From assembly GCA_037176845.1 (NCBI GenBank), contig JAYKXP010000102.1, forward strand, positions 1 to 64,000: a DNA stretch of 64,000 nucleotides, in the 5' to 3' direction. Shown here piece after piece: positions 23,462 to 35,317 of the stretch. Every line of letters starts with the position of its first letter. Within the stretch, counting starts at the first letter, position 1. A model generated the notes under the pieces. That model did no database searches, was not told the origin of the DNA, and saw only the letters and a program-made list of their open reading frames with translations. A program made the position numbers and the translations under genes. The stretch comes from Paramarasmius palmivorus. Taxonomy: Eukaryota > Basidiomycota > Agaricomycetes > Agaricales > Marasmiaceae.

Positions 23462-26400
23462 ATGTCCCCTACAGAGACTTCTCCTCGTTCAACCCCTCCC
23501 ACTGCGAATATGTCTTCGCCGAATTCCACAAGTGAGGTCCCAACGGCGCCACCAATCTCTCCTACCTTGGTAACCCCCGACGCGCAGTCGACGACACCTG
23601 CACCTGTTTTCCTCAGTCCCTCCGCGACATCAGCTGCTCCCTTGCCTAACAACGTGGCTCCGACGACTACAGCAGGACAGGAAGCGTCTCGCTCGCCTCC
23701 AGATTCCGAGAGTACAGGAGGACAACGTCCTGAGGACCTTCCTGCCGGTACACGTGAAGCTCCCGAGGAGGTCAACAAATCGGAGAAAAGAGGGCGCGGA
23801 AAACCTAGCAATTTTTCTGGGCCTTGTCTGCTAGCGATGCAGAAGGGTCTCGCGCGTTACATGGAGCTGACTACGAGGCGAGAGAAGACACAATTCTGGC
23901 CGTCCTTCATGGCAGAAATCCTCGCAGAGTTTCCCTTGTCACAGTATCCGATACCTGCGTCTTGTTTAGCTGGTCGAGTGAGCTTTGTTGAGAAGACACA
24001 GGAGGAGATTCAGCAGATGACGCCTGAGCAAAAAAACACGTATCAACGTTCTGCGAAGCTCGCCTCGGCGACTGAAGAGGAGTTGTATCTTCAGGTATGT
24101 ATTTGACACAGTTCCAGGTGGGTTAGGAGATCTCAATAGTCTTTTCAGATGGTCAAGGACTGGATAAGGTGGCAGCAGAATACCGCGAGGAAGTCTGATG
24201 GCGGGACGACTGCTGCTCTGTTCAAGGCTGAGCTAGAGAAGAAGAAGAAACAAATCAAGCCTCAATTCAATCATTTTGTCATGAAGCATCCGGACTATCG
24301 AGAGACGGTGGTGGGTCGATCATCAGAAACCGGCAGACTGGATCGTTTGCCATCCAGAGCTCAGGCGGTGAAGGACTTGTTGGAGGAGTTGCCTGCAGAA
24401 GAGGTCGACGCATTAAAAGAAGAGTATAGTGAGCTGTTGCAAGGGTTAGACGGAGATGAAAAGGACGAGGTGGAGGTACCAGCCGACTTGGCAACACAGC
24501 GAAGGTATGTTCTGTAGACGTTTCGTTCTACTATGTGGCTGATATTCCCAAGTCGGCGCAAGAACTTCGGAAGCATGGCGCAGGATGTGTTGAATATCTG
24601 GCGGAAGCTGACTGGGCTAAACCTAGTTCTGCTGGCGGGCGAGTGTATCGACGGCGACGCCGATTACGATTCTTGCGTGTAAGTACATCTGTGAATTCGG
24701 CGTGTCATGATGATAACTTAGAATTGTCCGGCAGAATATTCTCAAAACCGGATGGATGCCCTGATATGGATGCTGGTGCAGGGGTCGATTTCAACCGTTT
24801 CTCCAATACCTTCCTCCACTGGTTGAAGGATATCTATGACAGGACTCACGACGATACAGGCAAGACATCGCGAGGACCCTCAAATGAACCATCTAATTCG
24901 TCGCTTACACCTTCATCAACGCCGGCTGCTACGCCCATTGTCACGAAGTCTGTTGCAGTGCCAGATACCGGTGCAACATGTGACATGCTAAGTTCTTCAG
25001 GCGACCCGGGTAAACAAGGATCCAGGCCAACAGGGGGAAAGAAGGCCGTGAGAAGAGAAGAGTGGTCCGCAGGAGAGGAGACTCCGGAGCCTTCTGAACC
25101 AAGTGACATGGGATCTGAGTCGGAGGACGAGGAAGAGCGGGATTCACGTGGGAGTAAGCCTTTCGCACCAGTCAACAGTGAAGGCTTATGGGAGAAGAAC
25201 GAGGATGGGTTGCCTGTGTTGCAAGTGCCGATGTGTGATCTCACGCGCGAGCAGCAGGCGGCTTTTACTCGTGAGTGTGCAATGGCGATAGGGTTGACAA
25301 AGGCGTTGGAGGAGTTGAACGAGGAGATGTCCAAGAGTAGCAAGGGGAGAAAAGCTTCGGCGTCCAAGTACAAGGGAATGAAGCCCACTCGTAAATCGAG
25401 TAGGATTCAGACGGTGAGTACTTGAATACCATTGTGGAATGCTGAAGGTCTGATAACGTTCATGGTAGACTTCAACAGTAAAGAGCAAAGAGGTCGTTGA
25501 CGGTAACACGGCAGACAGCGAGGCTGAAGGTGTCGTTGACGGGCAGGGTGATGATGGGGGTGAAGGTCAAGATATTGAGATGAATGATGGTAATGCCGGC
25601 GCCATAGATGGGAACCAGGAATGTGATTCACCCAGACAGCGTGTCATTCAGAGTGTCGACAACGTGGATCTATTGCCGGCATGGGCGAAGGCAGTGGCTA
25701 CAGGCTATTCGGAGATGGATACACCGAGGATGGAGCCGTGGGCAGAATTTAACATCGAGGGCTGCTCCACGTCGTTTTTGAAGGGATATGCAGGATGGCT
25801 TTTAGGACCTGAAAATGTGCAGCGTCCCGAGTCTTGGCGTGCGACCGTCTATAAGTGGATTGAGGTAGAGGAGGAGTGGAACAAGAGAGACGTCAGTGTT
25901 CAGGTGAGCGGTGATTTGAATACCCAGGAATATGCGCTGATATGTGTCGTAGGGTGCTCAATTCAAGATGCTGAAGAATAGACGACCCCAGGGCTTCTTA
26001 CAGTGGTTCAAGTATGGGCGTTTAAGATGGGAAGCTCTTGTACCTTCGGACGTCAGTGAGAACACACTAGGATATGAGTGGTGGGTGTGGTGGTCAAAGG
26101 TAGTGAATCCGCGTTGGAGGCCTCAGTCAGAGGATATGATCATGCCCGGGGGTCAGGGAAGTTGGGAGGCAGTGCGTATTCCGGGAAAGGACGGCTTTAT
26201 CCTGGTTCTGGTTGCGTTACGATGGTGGTGCGACCTTCTAGACAACCCCGAGAAGGATCTGTTATGGGTATCAACAATCAAGGCCGTATACTCGACACTG
26301 GAGGAGCTATTGAAGGATGCCCGGTAAGGTTTTCAGCTTATGCTAAGGCGCCTTTCGATTGACATTGCTTACAGGACAAATTTGGAAGGCGAGATCACAG

Positions 26401-26583
26401 AAGGGGAACGTGATGATCTGGAACCAGACGACGATACCGAGCAGGTGGAGGCCCAATCCTGTGACAATCCTGGGGTAAAGAGGAAACGGTATGTATACAT
26501 CTTGTCAGAAGGGTGTATAGATCTGATTGAGACTTACTAGGAACGGGCAAGGGACCGGGAAGGAGAGAAAACAACGTTGTTGA
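23462..26583 (+). CDS. Trp-rich Agaricomycete family protein, copy 2 (intact, left arm)
   Basis: Eight exons fit GT..AG rules: 23,462-24,094; 24,149-24,504; 24,553-24,678; 24,735-25,413; 25,469-25,903; 25,953-26,323; 26,375-26,488; 26,541-26,583. They sum to 2,757 bases, 918 residues, ending in TGA. Order: Pro/Thr/Ser-rich leader; a domain starting PSNFSGPCLLAMQKGL (about residue 117) with EKTQFWPSFMAEILAEFP; MVKDWIRWQQNTARKSDGGT (from 212); VLNIWRKLTGLNLVLLAGE (about 350); an acidic/Ser linker; and a Trp-rich C-terminal domain (YEWWVWWSKVVNPRWRP, VLVALRWWCDLL; from about 745) with a short basic tail. The layout matches the 13.8-17.5 kb gene. Function unknown. The uninterrupted coding across eight exons contrasts with the decayed genes in the spacer. 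Confidence 0.82.
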
Positions 26584-26810
26584 AAGGTGGTATCTACTGG
26601 ACATTTGATAGCGGATAATTTGTAAATGATTTTCCCAGTACGTGCTCGTGACAGAGGGTGTGACAGGAGAACGGGGAACGTATATATTATTTATTTTGAT
26701 TAATTGAGGTAACATTTATGGACTGCCGCATTTGGAAGGGGCTGCCACGGCAAACCACGGCAAATCCAGCCTGTAAAAGTGAGGGTAAGACTACCCTGGG
26801 ACAGACTCAG

Positions 26811-26876
26811 ATACTTTGCGATTTGACCCCGGGTCACGACCCAGATACTTTGTAAATCATCAGCTGGTACGGGTGA
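26811..26876 (+). other. KDZ-like terminal motif at inner end of left arm
   Basis: Reads outward ATACTTTGCGAT..CCCCGGGT..CCCAGATACTTTGTAAATC and stops where arm identity stops. The same elements in the same order (TACTTTGCAAT..CCTGGGA..CCCATACACTTTGTAATTA) lie 3' of the third KDZ gene near 61.23-61.28 kb. I read this as one terminus of the cargo element. Confidence 0.6.
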
Positions 26877-29800
26877 CTGCTGACACTTACCGCAGGCATT
26901 GGTTTTCCCTCCAGGTAAGCTTCGTTAAGGTCGCCAAAATACCGGGTCCATTCCCAGCGAGCAGGGGTGTCTGGCAGGGTTGCTTCGTTCACAGCGTCGA
27001 TTGCCCCATCCATACCCATATTGGTCAACCAAAACTCATCTTGGACTTGCAATAGCCATCTGCGGTGCGGTGCATCGGATGCACCCTGAAACGCGATATC
27101 AACGGGGTCCACAGGAGGCAAGAAATCGTCGACGAAGCTGCTGTCGACTGGCGTGGCACCACCCCATGAAGATCCCAGAGGCTCCCATGGCATGCTGGAG
27201 GTTGAGGGCTCAAACGAGGCAAATGGCTGAGGGAAGGCTTTACTCGATGGCACTGTATGAGTATCATCTACGCCCTCATTGTCTGAATCAACATAAGGGA
27301 TGCCTGGAGTGGTCACAAGCCGCTTTCCTTGGCCAAAATCCAGTCTCACTTGCCGCAAAAGAGCATATGCAGCCGTAGCATCTTTGCAACTTTCCTTGAG
27401 ACGGATCAAGAACTCTGGGCAAACAATGATGGTCTGGTCATCGATGAGTTGTTCAGGTGTTGAACTGGTCTTTGGCGTGACGAGATGCAGCACAAGACAT
27501 CCGTTCTTCTCGATCTTCTCATCAGCAACCCAGCAGTGGGAGACACGGCGCCTGAAAGAGCCGGAATGTTTGCCCTTAACGACGTACAAGAGGTTACGTT
27601 CACCGTCCAGATCCACAGAAGTAGTTGTGGGCCATAGGGAAGCGACAGGAACGGTGGTAGCGCTCCCCGCAGTGCGCACACGAGAAGGATAATGATAAAC
27701 AAATCCGAGATCATCTGTAAGGCCGACTGAGGCATCCTGAATATGTACAGATCCATCCAGTATATCAGCCGTGAACTTGCACTCCTTGACCTTGGTGCGA
27801 TGAAAGGGATCCTGCACCCAGTGAAAACTCGGATGTATCTCCGGCTCCAGCCTGTAATTGGGATCCCAGACAGTTCCCTCTGTCCCTGGGGTCATCGGAT
27901 GCATTGGGGTACGTGGAGGCAGAGTAACAGGGTCAACATCCATGCGGTCAGAGAGCTTCGTAACGTTGATACGTGCCTGCCGTTGTCGATGAACGGATTG
28001 GAAATATCGCTGTTCTGTGATATGGTACTTGGGTTGGTATCCATCCTTGAATTGCCAGAAAGGGTCATTGGGAAGACGTAGGGACTTTCGAGTTCTAAAT
28101 GACCATGAATTAGAATTGTAAACTCCGCAGGATGCTATACTCACTGTGCATGACGAAGGCTGCCGTAGTCGTATGGCTCACGCATTACAGACCCAACAGT
28201 TTGGATTTCTACAAGTACCCTAATCCCGCTTGCGTATGTGTCGTCCTTGAAGACATCGATTACTCGCCCAATTTGTCTCTTCTTGTCCCCACGAGCAATT
28301 GACACCAAGAGATCTTTCCATGGAGCACGGTTACCAGGTAAAGGCTCTGACGGTGCCAGAGCATCAACACTGTGCATGTGCAGGGTGGGACCAATGACAC
28401 CTTGCGTTAATGGCATGAAGTCCCTATCCCCAGAAACCTCTCGAGTGAATACCAGCGAATTGGCGTGTGCGACGTAGACCTGCAGGTGTAAGACATTAGG
28501 CTCTGTTTGATAGCGAAATCCGATTCCGGATTTTGTGGCTGTACCTGCCGTAGATGGTAATCGACCAAACATGACCAATGACGCGGACGGAGCCCTGCGG
28601 AGTCTTGACTCTAGACCCCGGAGCATTACCTTATTAAGCCTTTCCTGAACGCACCTTCTCGTGTGACGTGCACCCTTCCCGCCCCTTGGTGTCTTCATGA
28701 AGGTTGGACTAGGCTGATACCGACAGAAACAGTGAGTAGAAACACAAAATGCAGCTTGAATAGCATATAAAATAAATTAGTTACATATTGTCACGCAGCA
28801 TGGTCTAAGCGCAGGTCCAACACGGCTCGGGAGACATGAAGTGGAACGATGAGCACGTCTCGTTGAACATCGAGCACAGTTGCAGGCGTCGGGAGGTGTC
28901 GGGCGACAATTGATCGCAATAAATTAGGCAATGTTCCGGAGTCTAGAGTCGAGGCACCGCAGGGCTCCGTCCGCGTCATTGGTCATGTTTGTTCGATTAC
29001 CATCTACGGCAGGTACAGCCACAAAATCCGGAATCGGATTTCGCCGTCAAACAGAGCCTTAGTGCAGCACAGTGCAAAGAAATGGGACTTACTGCTCCAC
29101 CAGAGATAGCCTGCAATTGGGTGAGAGAACCATTGACGGAAATGACTAGTGCAGTAGTGGGTGGAGGTTCCGTAATACTAGGGTCCAAAGGTACGACTAC
29201 ACCCTCGAGAACGTTTGGGTTGGATATCTGGACGTGGTCTCCGATGTTCCATAGTTTCACGAGGGATAGAACGCTAAGTTTTCGCTCGTTTGTACTAACA
29301 CTTTCACCGTTGGGGAGAACACCAATGCAGCCGTCGAAGATGTGGGAACTAACAACACATCCTTTACCGCTCGAGTCAATGGCTCCTGGAATGGGCAATG
29401 GAACAGTAGTGGTTACGTCCATCGCTGCGTTGCCCGTGTCGGTAACGCGATAGGAACGGTCTCCGTGGGCAAGAGCAGTGTCTGTTGGGTCCAAAGGGAC
29501 AATCTTATAACGTGTGACAAGGTATGCTACACTGTGGAAGAAAAATGGGTCGTCCCAGGTGTAAGGAGTTGGTGGTGGTACATCTGACGTCTCAACGCTG
29601 GGTGTTACGCTGTCCGTGATCTTCGCAGCCAGTTGAGATGCCCAGAGTTTGGCATTGGCAATAGCGCGGTCAACCCGCGGATCATGCCTAGCGCGAAACG
29701 CATTTGCCATAAACATGATCTCTTTGATGTCGAATCGATGATCCTGGGATCTGGTCTGCACATAATGCGTCACTGAATGCATTACCGCATCCCCTTCTTT

Positions 29801-30845
29801 GAATCTCCAACTACGAGGGTACAGGGCATGCGCTAATGACATCTGGACAAGAGGATGTTGGCTACGAAAGAGGAACCCGACTAAGGGATCGGGCATGGTA
29901 GTCGCAGGTCGCAAGTGCAGGACATTGAACGTTTTACATGCCAGACCATATTTAAGGACCGTATCGTTGAGTTGTATCCAGGACATGGGACACTTATATC
30001 CTTCTGGATGTGGCTCAGTCGTCCCGCAATCGCAACCACCACGATAGTCAACATCAGCGAGTAGATGGAAGGCGCGCAACTCGCTGAACCATACAGGATG
30101 TGCCGGAGGACGAAAGAAAGCCTTTGGTCTACCCTTCTTTGAAGTCGTGACTGGGGATGGAGTGGGGAGTGGGGAGTGTGGTAGGTTCCTGCATTTCTGA
30201 GTCAGGAGATGTGCTCTTCGCTGTAGGCATCGATAGTTCCCCGGGAATTACAAGATTGGGAAAGAACTTTTTGAAGATAGCACTACCACGCCAGGTCGTT
30301 TTATGGTTCACCAAGTCGAGGCGTGGGACGAGACAAAGAGCCACATGGCGAGATCCTGAAAGGTTTTGTGGTTCTTCGCCGACAACCAGGCCTACACCAC
30401 CTTTATACAATCCAGAAGTGATCTCAACCCAATCTCCCAGCTGTACGCAGAAGCTGCGAGATTCGGGAAGAAGAGATTTACACCAATTTTGAAAACTGAG
30501 AACTTCGTGTTGGGGAACTCGAATTCGATTGACCCATCGCGAAACAAGTTTAGTCGCTGATTCCAATATGGGTAAGACATCAGGCGAATCTACAGAGTGC
30601 GTGGCGCGCAGCTCGAGGAAGATCCACCCGGGTTGTCCTGCACTGAAGACAGACACCACGGGCATGGGAGGAACTGGCTTGGGCATGACAGGTGGTTTGC
30701 CGGTGTTCTTTTGTTCTGAAGCCGCCGCAAGTGCCGTCTTGTATGCAGCGTGAGCACAGCTGTCCTGCGCCAACATGGCCGTCGTGATCTGAAACACTGA
30801 CTGCCCTTCAAAACCACCCGATCCTGGGGTAACATTGCAGTGGAC
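26877..30845 (-). pseudogene. KOW-motif (Spt5/NusG-like) protein gene, truncated at its 3' end by the left arm
   Basis: Multi-exon minus-strand gene. The N-terminal part (near 30,800) has an NGN-like stretch (PGWIFLELRATHS) followed by the KOW motif LGDWVEITSGLYKGGVGLVVG (about 30,440). Later come a second KOW-like segment (WNIGDHVQISNPNVLEGVVV, about 29,250) and a third (PWKDLLVSIARGDKKRQIG, about 28,290). KOW/NGN domains bind RNA polymerase or RNA in Spt5 and NusG. Agaricomycetes have many such proteins next to KDZ elements, with unknown role. The last visible exon ends at PMPA just before the left arm, and the remaining 3' exons are absent. The 5' start is not resolved: a stop lies just upstream of about 30,850, close to the KDZ1 repeats. 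A MITE sits in the intron at 28,480-29,092. Confidence 0.72.
28499..29058. mobile_element. Tourist/PIF-Harbinger-like MITE inside an intron
   Basis: A 560-base non-coding element with terminal inverted repeats of about 140 bases that begin GGCTCTGTTTGA and differ at a handful of positions. It is flanked by a TTA duplication (28,496-28,498 and 29,059-29,061). A 3-base TWA target and a GG(G/C)TCTGTTTG terminus are hallmarks of PIF/Harbinger elements. The interior has no transposase. It lies within an intron of the KOW gene. Removing it with one TTA restores a 50-base intron with GTAAGT donor, CTAAT branch-like sequence and CAG acceptor, joining GGA to VYVAHAN in phase. Confidence 0.88.
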
Positions 30846-31118
30846 AGGTTAACTTTGCCATACTTGCATTGCAATACTATGGTCAACATGACCATAGGTC
30901 AACCACAGGCAGAAGCAGGGCCATTTCGGGCTACGTTGTTGCTGGATCTGTAAATAAATAAATATTGAATTATTGTTTTGCTAAGTACAAATCTGGAAAG
31001 CCTAGAAATTACGTCAATAAAGCCCAAGCCACAGAACCGAAATCTATAGCAGCACCGACCATTGCAATGTTACTAACCATTGCAATGTCACTGATAACAA
31101 ACTGGACATTGCAATATA
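30828..31118. repeat. ATTGCAAT-type short repeats next to the KDZ1 stop codon
   Basis: Five copies of ATTGCA(A/G)T occur within about 290 bases: near 30,833, 30,868, 31,070, 31,080 and 31,108. They are mostly embedded in ACATTGCAATG or ACCATTGCAATGT. They sit directly beyond the stop codon of the first KDZ gene and look like subterminal repeats of that element. I found no matching cluster on its 5' side. Confidence 0.5.
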
Positions 31119-31120
31119 CA

Positions 31121-34100
31121 CTATGGTAGGTCCTCATTGTCAGCCTGGTCTGGATCCATGCCAATGCCATCCCCGTCACCATATATCCCTGTGCCATCCT
31201 CGTCATCACTGTCCATGGTAGAACTAGCCTTCGAAACACGTAGAGGCCGCACTGGAGCCTTCCAGCTCTCAGTAAAACGTGCAGACAGTTGCTCTCACCA
31301 TACAGCCTGGCGTTCTGCATAGGCACTCATTCCCTCATCCACAGCCGAATCTCCTGTCTCAACAATCCGGGAACGCCATTCCTCTGCTTCATACTGCAAG
31401 GTTACGACAGTACGGCGCATCTCCTCCTCAACTAGATGCAGTTCCTCGTCCCAACGCCTCTTCCGAGCCCATGCTTTGCTCCATTGTACCCTGATGACCT
31501 CTTTCACTCCACTGGGATCCCCGCTGACATCCCAATCTACCCAGATCCAGGAGAGCACTTGATGTGATTCCCCTGCCTTGACCAGCGAATCTGTGAGCCT
31601 TCGCATCCTCTCTGCACCTAGGGCCTTGCGAACATTCCGGACTGCATGGGTATCCTCCTCGTCTAAAGCACGAATATCACTATCCTGCAGACGTCAAAAC
31701 TTCTGTTCATCAGCTGACAGAACGCCCCTACGAAGAGCGAGAAGAGCGTCATACGCTGCTCTGTACTTCGCCTTCAACTCTTCCATCCTGTTGTCGTTAT
31801 TCCCAAGACTGACTCGAGCCTCCTTTGCTCCACTCTGGTGGCGTTTGTGGATTGAGCGGTCTGTGAGAAGCCGGCTCCGCAGAAACAACCGTGTCCGTAT
31901 ACTGTCTAGTGAGCTTTGACACTGTCCACGTCGGTATTCCATCTCCATCTTCACCCATTTCTCCAATGCCGAGCCTTTGCGCATCTCCTCTGGTAGTTCA
32001 GAAGGCAGCAAAAGATGTTCAGCTTCCACCTCCACCAGCTCACCACTACGGCTCTTGTCTAGTAGCTCTGAGATTGCAGGCATATAGACGTGCTGGACCT
32101 GCCGGAATCGATATATCATTTGCTCCAGCTTTGCACGGCACTCCAGTAGGTCTGTTTTCTGTAGCGAAGTAGAGGCAGTGTGCTGCTTGATGTACAAAGA
32201 TAGACGTCGCCTGTTTTGGTATTTCGTCAACATTCATTGGTGAAAAGCAAGAATCCCCACTTACTGTTGTTCTTCAATCTCCAACCCTATATACATGAAC
32301 ACACTCCCGCTTACATCGTGCACAGCCACGATCCCTTTCCTCAGATCCTCAGCCTCCTTCTGCGCATAATGAAGTTGAACGTCTTGCTCCGTAGTGCCTA
32401 TTTGGAATCAGCCTCAAATTGTAGAGAAGAAAGGGGAGACCCACCTGAACGAGGCAAGGAATAAGGATTGCGCTGTGAAACGCCCCACTCCCAATCCAAG
32501 ACAATGGTACTCCATTCCTTAATAACCTCCGGTACTTGACTTGCAGTGAACTGCTGGTAGACTTCCATGTGTACCTTTTGTTGAGATACAGCTTTGCGCT
32601 GCCGCTTTTTGAGCTGTTTCCCTAACCCAGACATTAGTTTCAGTCAGGTCCAGAACGATTTCAACTGAGGTCTCACCAAGTCCAATCCGCTTTCGATGAT
32701 TCCATGAACTGAACTGGTCATCCATAGTGTCTCTTCTATGCCCTGGACCCATTTCTCTAGTACTTGTCGCAATCCCTCCGTCACCAGCCCAGTGACGTTC
32801 CAACCCTTCTCCATCCAACTGACCAGAACCTGGTTCAAAATGCAGAGAAAAATTCTCCTGGCATTTGCGTTCATGACCGTGAATATGCAGTTTCGGGACC
32901 ACGAAGCGCCAAAGCTCCTCAACAATCACCATCTTCAGTGGCTCTGGGTTCCATCTCATACGACCAAAAAACTTGACATAGTACTGACAAGCAATGTCAT
33001 AGCTGAGGATTCGTTTAAGACGAGGGTCGTCCAGGCTTTGCGATGCCGAGATTGCATAGTCCGCATGACCGAACCTAAAGTATGTTATTGTCAGTAGAAT
33101 TCATACACGATAACTCCAACACACACTTTTCTCCTTTGTTCAGGTCCACGGTACCATTTGGTTCGACCATCTTGTGGCGGATACACAAGCATAACAACAC
33201 CCCAGTTGTGGCATAGCTTTTGCTGAACTTGCTGTTCGCTTGGCTCACCGCCTGGAGTCCGGTACAGGTGCTGGTCTGGTAACGTTAGCATTGGCGTCGG
33301 CCGCTAACTGGTAATATCACTTGGCGCTGACCTCTTTCTGCTCGCTGAGCCCGGTCACAAACTTCTGGTATTGTTCTTGTGGAACATAATAAGCCAGACC
33401 TGTCACGAGGCCTGGATCCTTTTCCTCTGATGAGATATGCCTTCTCTTCAAACGAAAGCAAGTGTCAACCCCAATAAACTTGAAGTATAGATAACTATGC
33501 CACAAAGTATCAGTTCCATGATCCATCTATGCCAAGTCAACGGAAACACACCTTTTATCAGAGCGGATCTCCTGCCAATTATAAGGAAGGTTCACTTTGG
33601 GACGCGGGCAGGCCAAACACCGCAACGCCAAGGAACCACGACCAATGTTGGAAAGATCGCGAACTGAGGCAGGGATGTTGGCTATGCCCCCTCTTTTCAA
33701 CAACTTGAGGTATTGCCACTGGCGTGCCACGCGAGCAAACACCTCGTATCAATCCTTCAGCTCCCATTAGCAAAGGTTATGGACTACAAGCAGAGCTCAC
33801 ATACCTTTACGCCTCCTAACCCAACACCGTCCGTCCTAGCCTCGAGCGTTCGATAGAAGTCGTACAAGTTAACCTTTCCCAAATGTGTCATGGTATGGAA
33901 CAAGGTCAAGGTCTGGAATGTGAACGCAGTGCGAGGGCCCATGACTGTCGCAGGATACAGCTTGTATCGCAGCAACTGCTGCCAGTCCTTCCCCACATGC
34001 GGCTGACATATACAATATCTCACATCTACTTCCTGGATCGAGTTGATATCGACGACCACGAAACCAGTAGGCGCTTGGTCATGCATCTTGCAGGCCTCTC

Positions 34101-34819
34101 CCGGCGGATGGCCCAGCTGAATAAACAGTCCCAGCGATTTTAGCGACACGCGTTGAAAGAACATTCCATTTCATTTCTATAACTATGCCTGTAAGCAACT
34201 CGACTTTGTAGCCTGTTCCAATAGTGCTCACCTCAACGCGGTCGAATGGGCGCCTGCGATGATCGAACACCAAGCATTCTGCACACGATAAGCATTTCTC
34301 GCAACAGTCCCTGCATCGGTAGAGGTCGATGTCACTCTGTTTACACCGAAAGCAACGCAGAGGTGCCGAACGTCTCCCTTCCAAGCGAATGATTTCATCA
34401 AGAAAACCCGAGGTGTTCTTGACCCATTCTGTCATAGGAAAGTCCTAGAAATACATACAATTAGTTTCAATGACGATGCACAGTTTGATACCACTGACCG
34501 ATGCAAGGCTACGCTTCACAGAATCCTTCAACTCTGAGTCATTCTCCTCCAGAATGTCCTCATCAACCCCAGGCTCTACGTTCCCAAACTCTAGAGGTGT
34601 CTCTTCCCAGCGCGTCTCCCCCATCGAGAGTTCTTCGTTTCCCCCAACACGAGGCTTCTTGCTGGCCTTCTCGGGCGACAAAGGTGCAATCCGAACACAG
34701 GTGCTCGTCCCGCGGTATCCATCTTCAGTGACAGAAACGAAGTTCAAAAACGAGGGGGAGGAATCCAAATCATCCCGAATGTACGTTTGTAACTGCGGAA
34801 CACGTCTTTTGCGCGACAT
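31121..34819 (-). pseudogene. KDZ transposase with CxC2 cysteine cluster, copy 1 (two in-frame stops)
   Basis: Starts at ATG 34,819 (MSRKRRVPQLQTYI). A CxC2 cluster follows: CFRCKQSDIDLYRCRDC, CLSCAECLVFDH, then QLGHPPGEACKMHDQ and VRYCICQ. Further exons give CFRLKRRHISSEEKDPG and SYDIACQYYVKFFGRM. Next come VPKLHIHGHERKCQ and DGEGLERHWA with STREMGPGHRRDTMDDQ, the RNase H-fold core of Kyakuja-Dileera-Zisupton transposases, and the C-terminal helical part (QWSKAWARKRRWDEEL). In-frame TGA codons at 31,694-31,696 and 31,295-31,297 interrupt the C-terminal region, and coherent sequence continues after each. The enzyme would be truncated. It is head-to-head with the TET pseudogene at 35.3-36.5 kb. 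Confidence 0.88.
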
Positions 34820-35317
34820 GGAAATCAGAGTACACGATGGAGATGACGGTTGTTGATTGCGACGCGATGTCACGAGATACTCGGAATATCAGTGACATGA
34901 CAAGTCACAAATGTGACACCCATCATTTTAGCCTCCATGTGCCTCAGATAAAAGCCGCTGCTCCGGAGGCCTTTTTTTTTGAAAAAAAAAGGCCTCCTCC
35001 TTCTCCCCTGCGTATACACCTTCCTTTTCCCATGTCTTTCATTTTGAACATTCCAGGTGAGTTGCTTTACTTCCTTCCGTCCTTCGCTCCTTCTACCCCA
35101 CTACAACTATGACTTGATACTCCTGCCGGGGAATCTTGTCAATCTTCGCCTTTCTACCCTAACCAAGCGCCCTGCAAAGGAATGAAACGACTTGATACTC
35201 CTGCTCGAGCCTCCTTTTGTGGTGAATTACACTTCATCTCTATTCCTTTCTATATCTCGTCAAACATCAAGAAACTTCGCTTACTCTTTGGAATAGATTC
35301 CCTTAAGCACCTTTTCG
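34820..35317. promoter_or_regulatory. Divergent promoter region between KDZ1 and TET2
   Basis: About 500 bases separate the KDZ1 start (34,819) from the first coding exon that I can place for TET2. An alternative TET2 start with a short exon is ATG 35,032. Both 5' ends face this region, so it must carry both promoters. It contains a perfect hairpin at 34,965-34,997. No TATA or other box was identified with confidence. Confidence 0.35.
34965..34997. repeat. Perfect 16-bp palindromic hairpin
   Basis: GGAGGCC followed by nine T, a single G, nine A, then GGCCTCC: two perfect 16-base arms around one base. It lies between the divergent KDZ1 and TET2 genes. Confidence 0.85.

Larger units (their letters stand above)
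17898..26876 (+). repeat. Left arm of an 8,979-bp inverted repeat (truncated copy of the cargo KDZ element)
   Basis: Every base i compared here pairs with base 76,622 minus i on the other strand in the right arm (49,746-58,724), so there is no net indel over 8,979 bases. All reading frames in the two arms are identical. At the outer end, matching starts at GTTTCATGTCCTG (17,898). The base before it differs, and the break falls inside an exon of the TET gene. At the inner end, matching stops at 26,876, just outside a KDZ-like terminal motif. The outer part present in the other copy (TET 5' exons and the KDZ gene) is missing here. A second insertion that was later truncated is the simplest reading. 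A fold-back duplication or an assembly error is possible. Confidence 0.93.

Noticed and set aside
23314..23811. 165-codon minus-strand frame
   Set aside because: Antisense of the Pro/Thr/Ser-rich first exon of the Trp-rich gene.
24846..25388. 180-codon minus-strand frame in the left arm (and its mirror)
   Set aside because: It lies wholly inside exon 4 of the intact 918-residue gene on the other strand.
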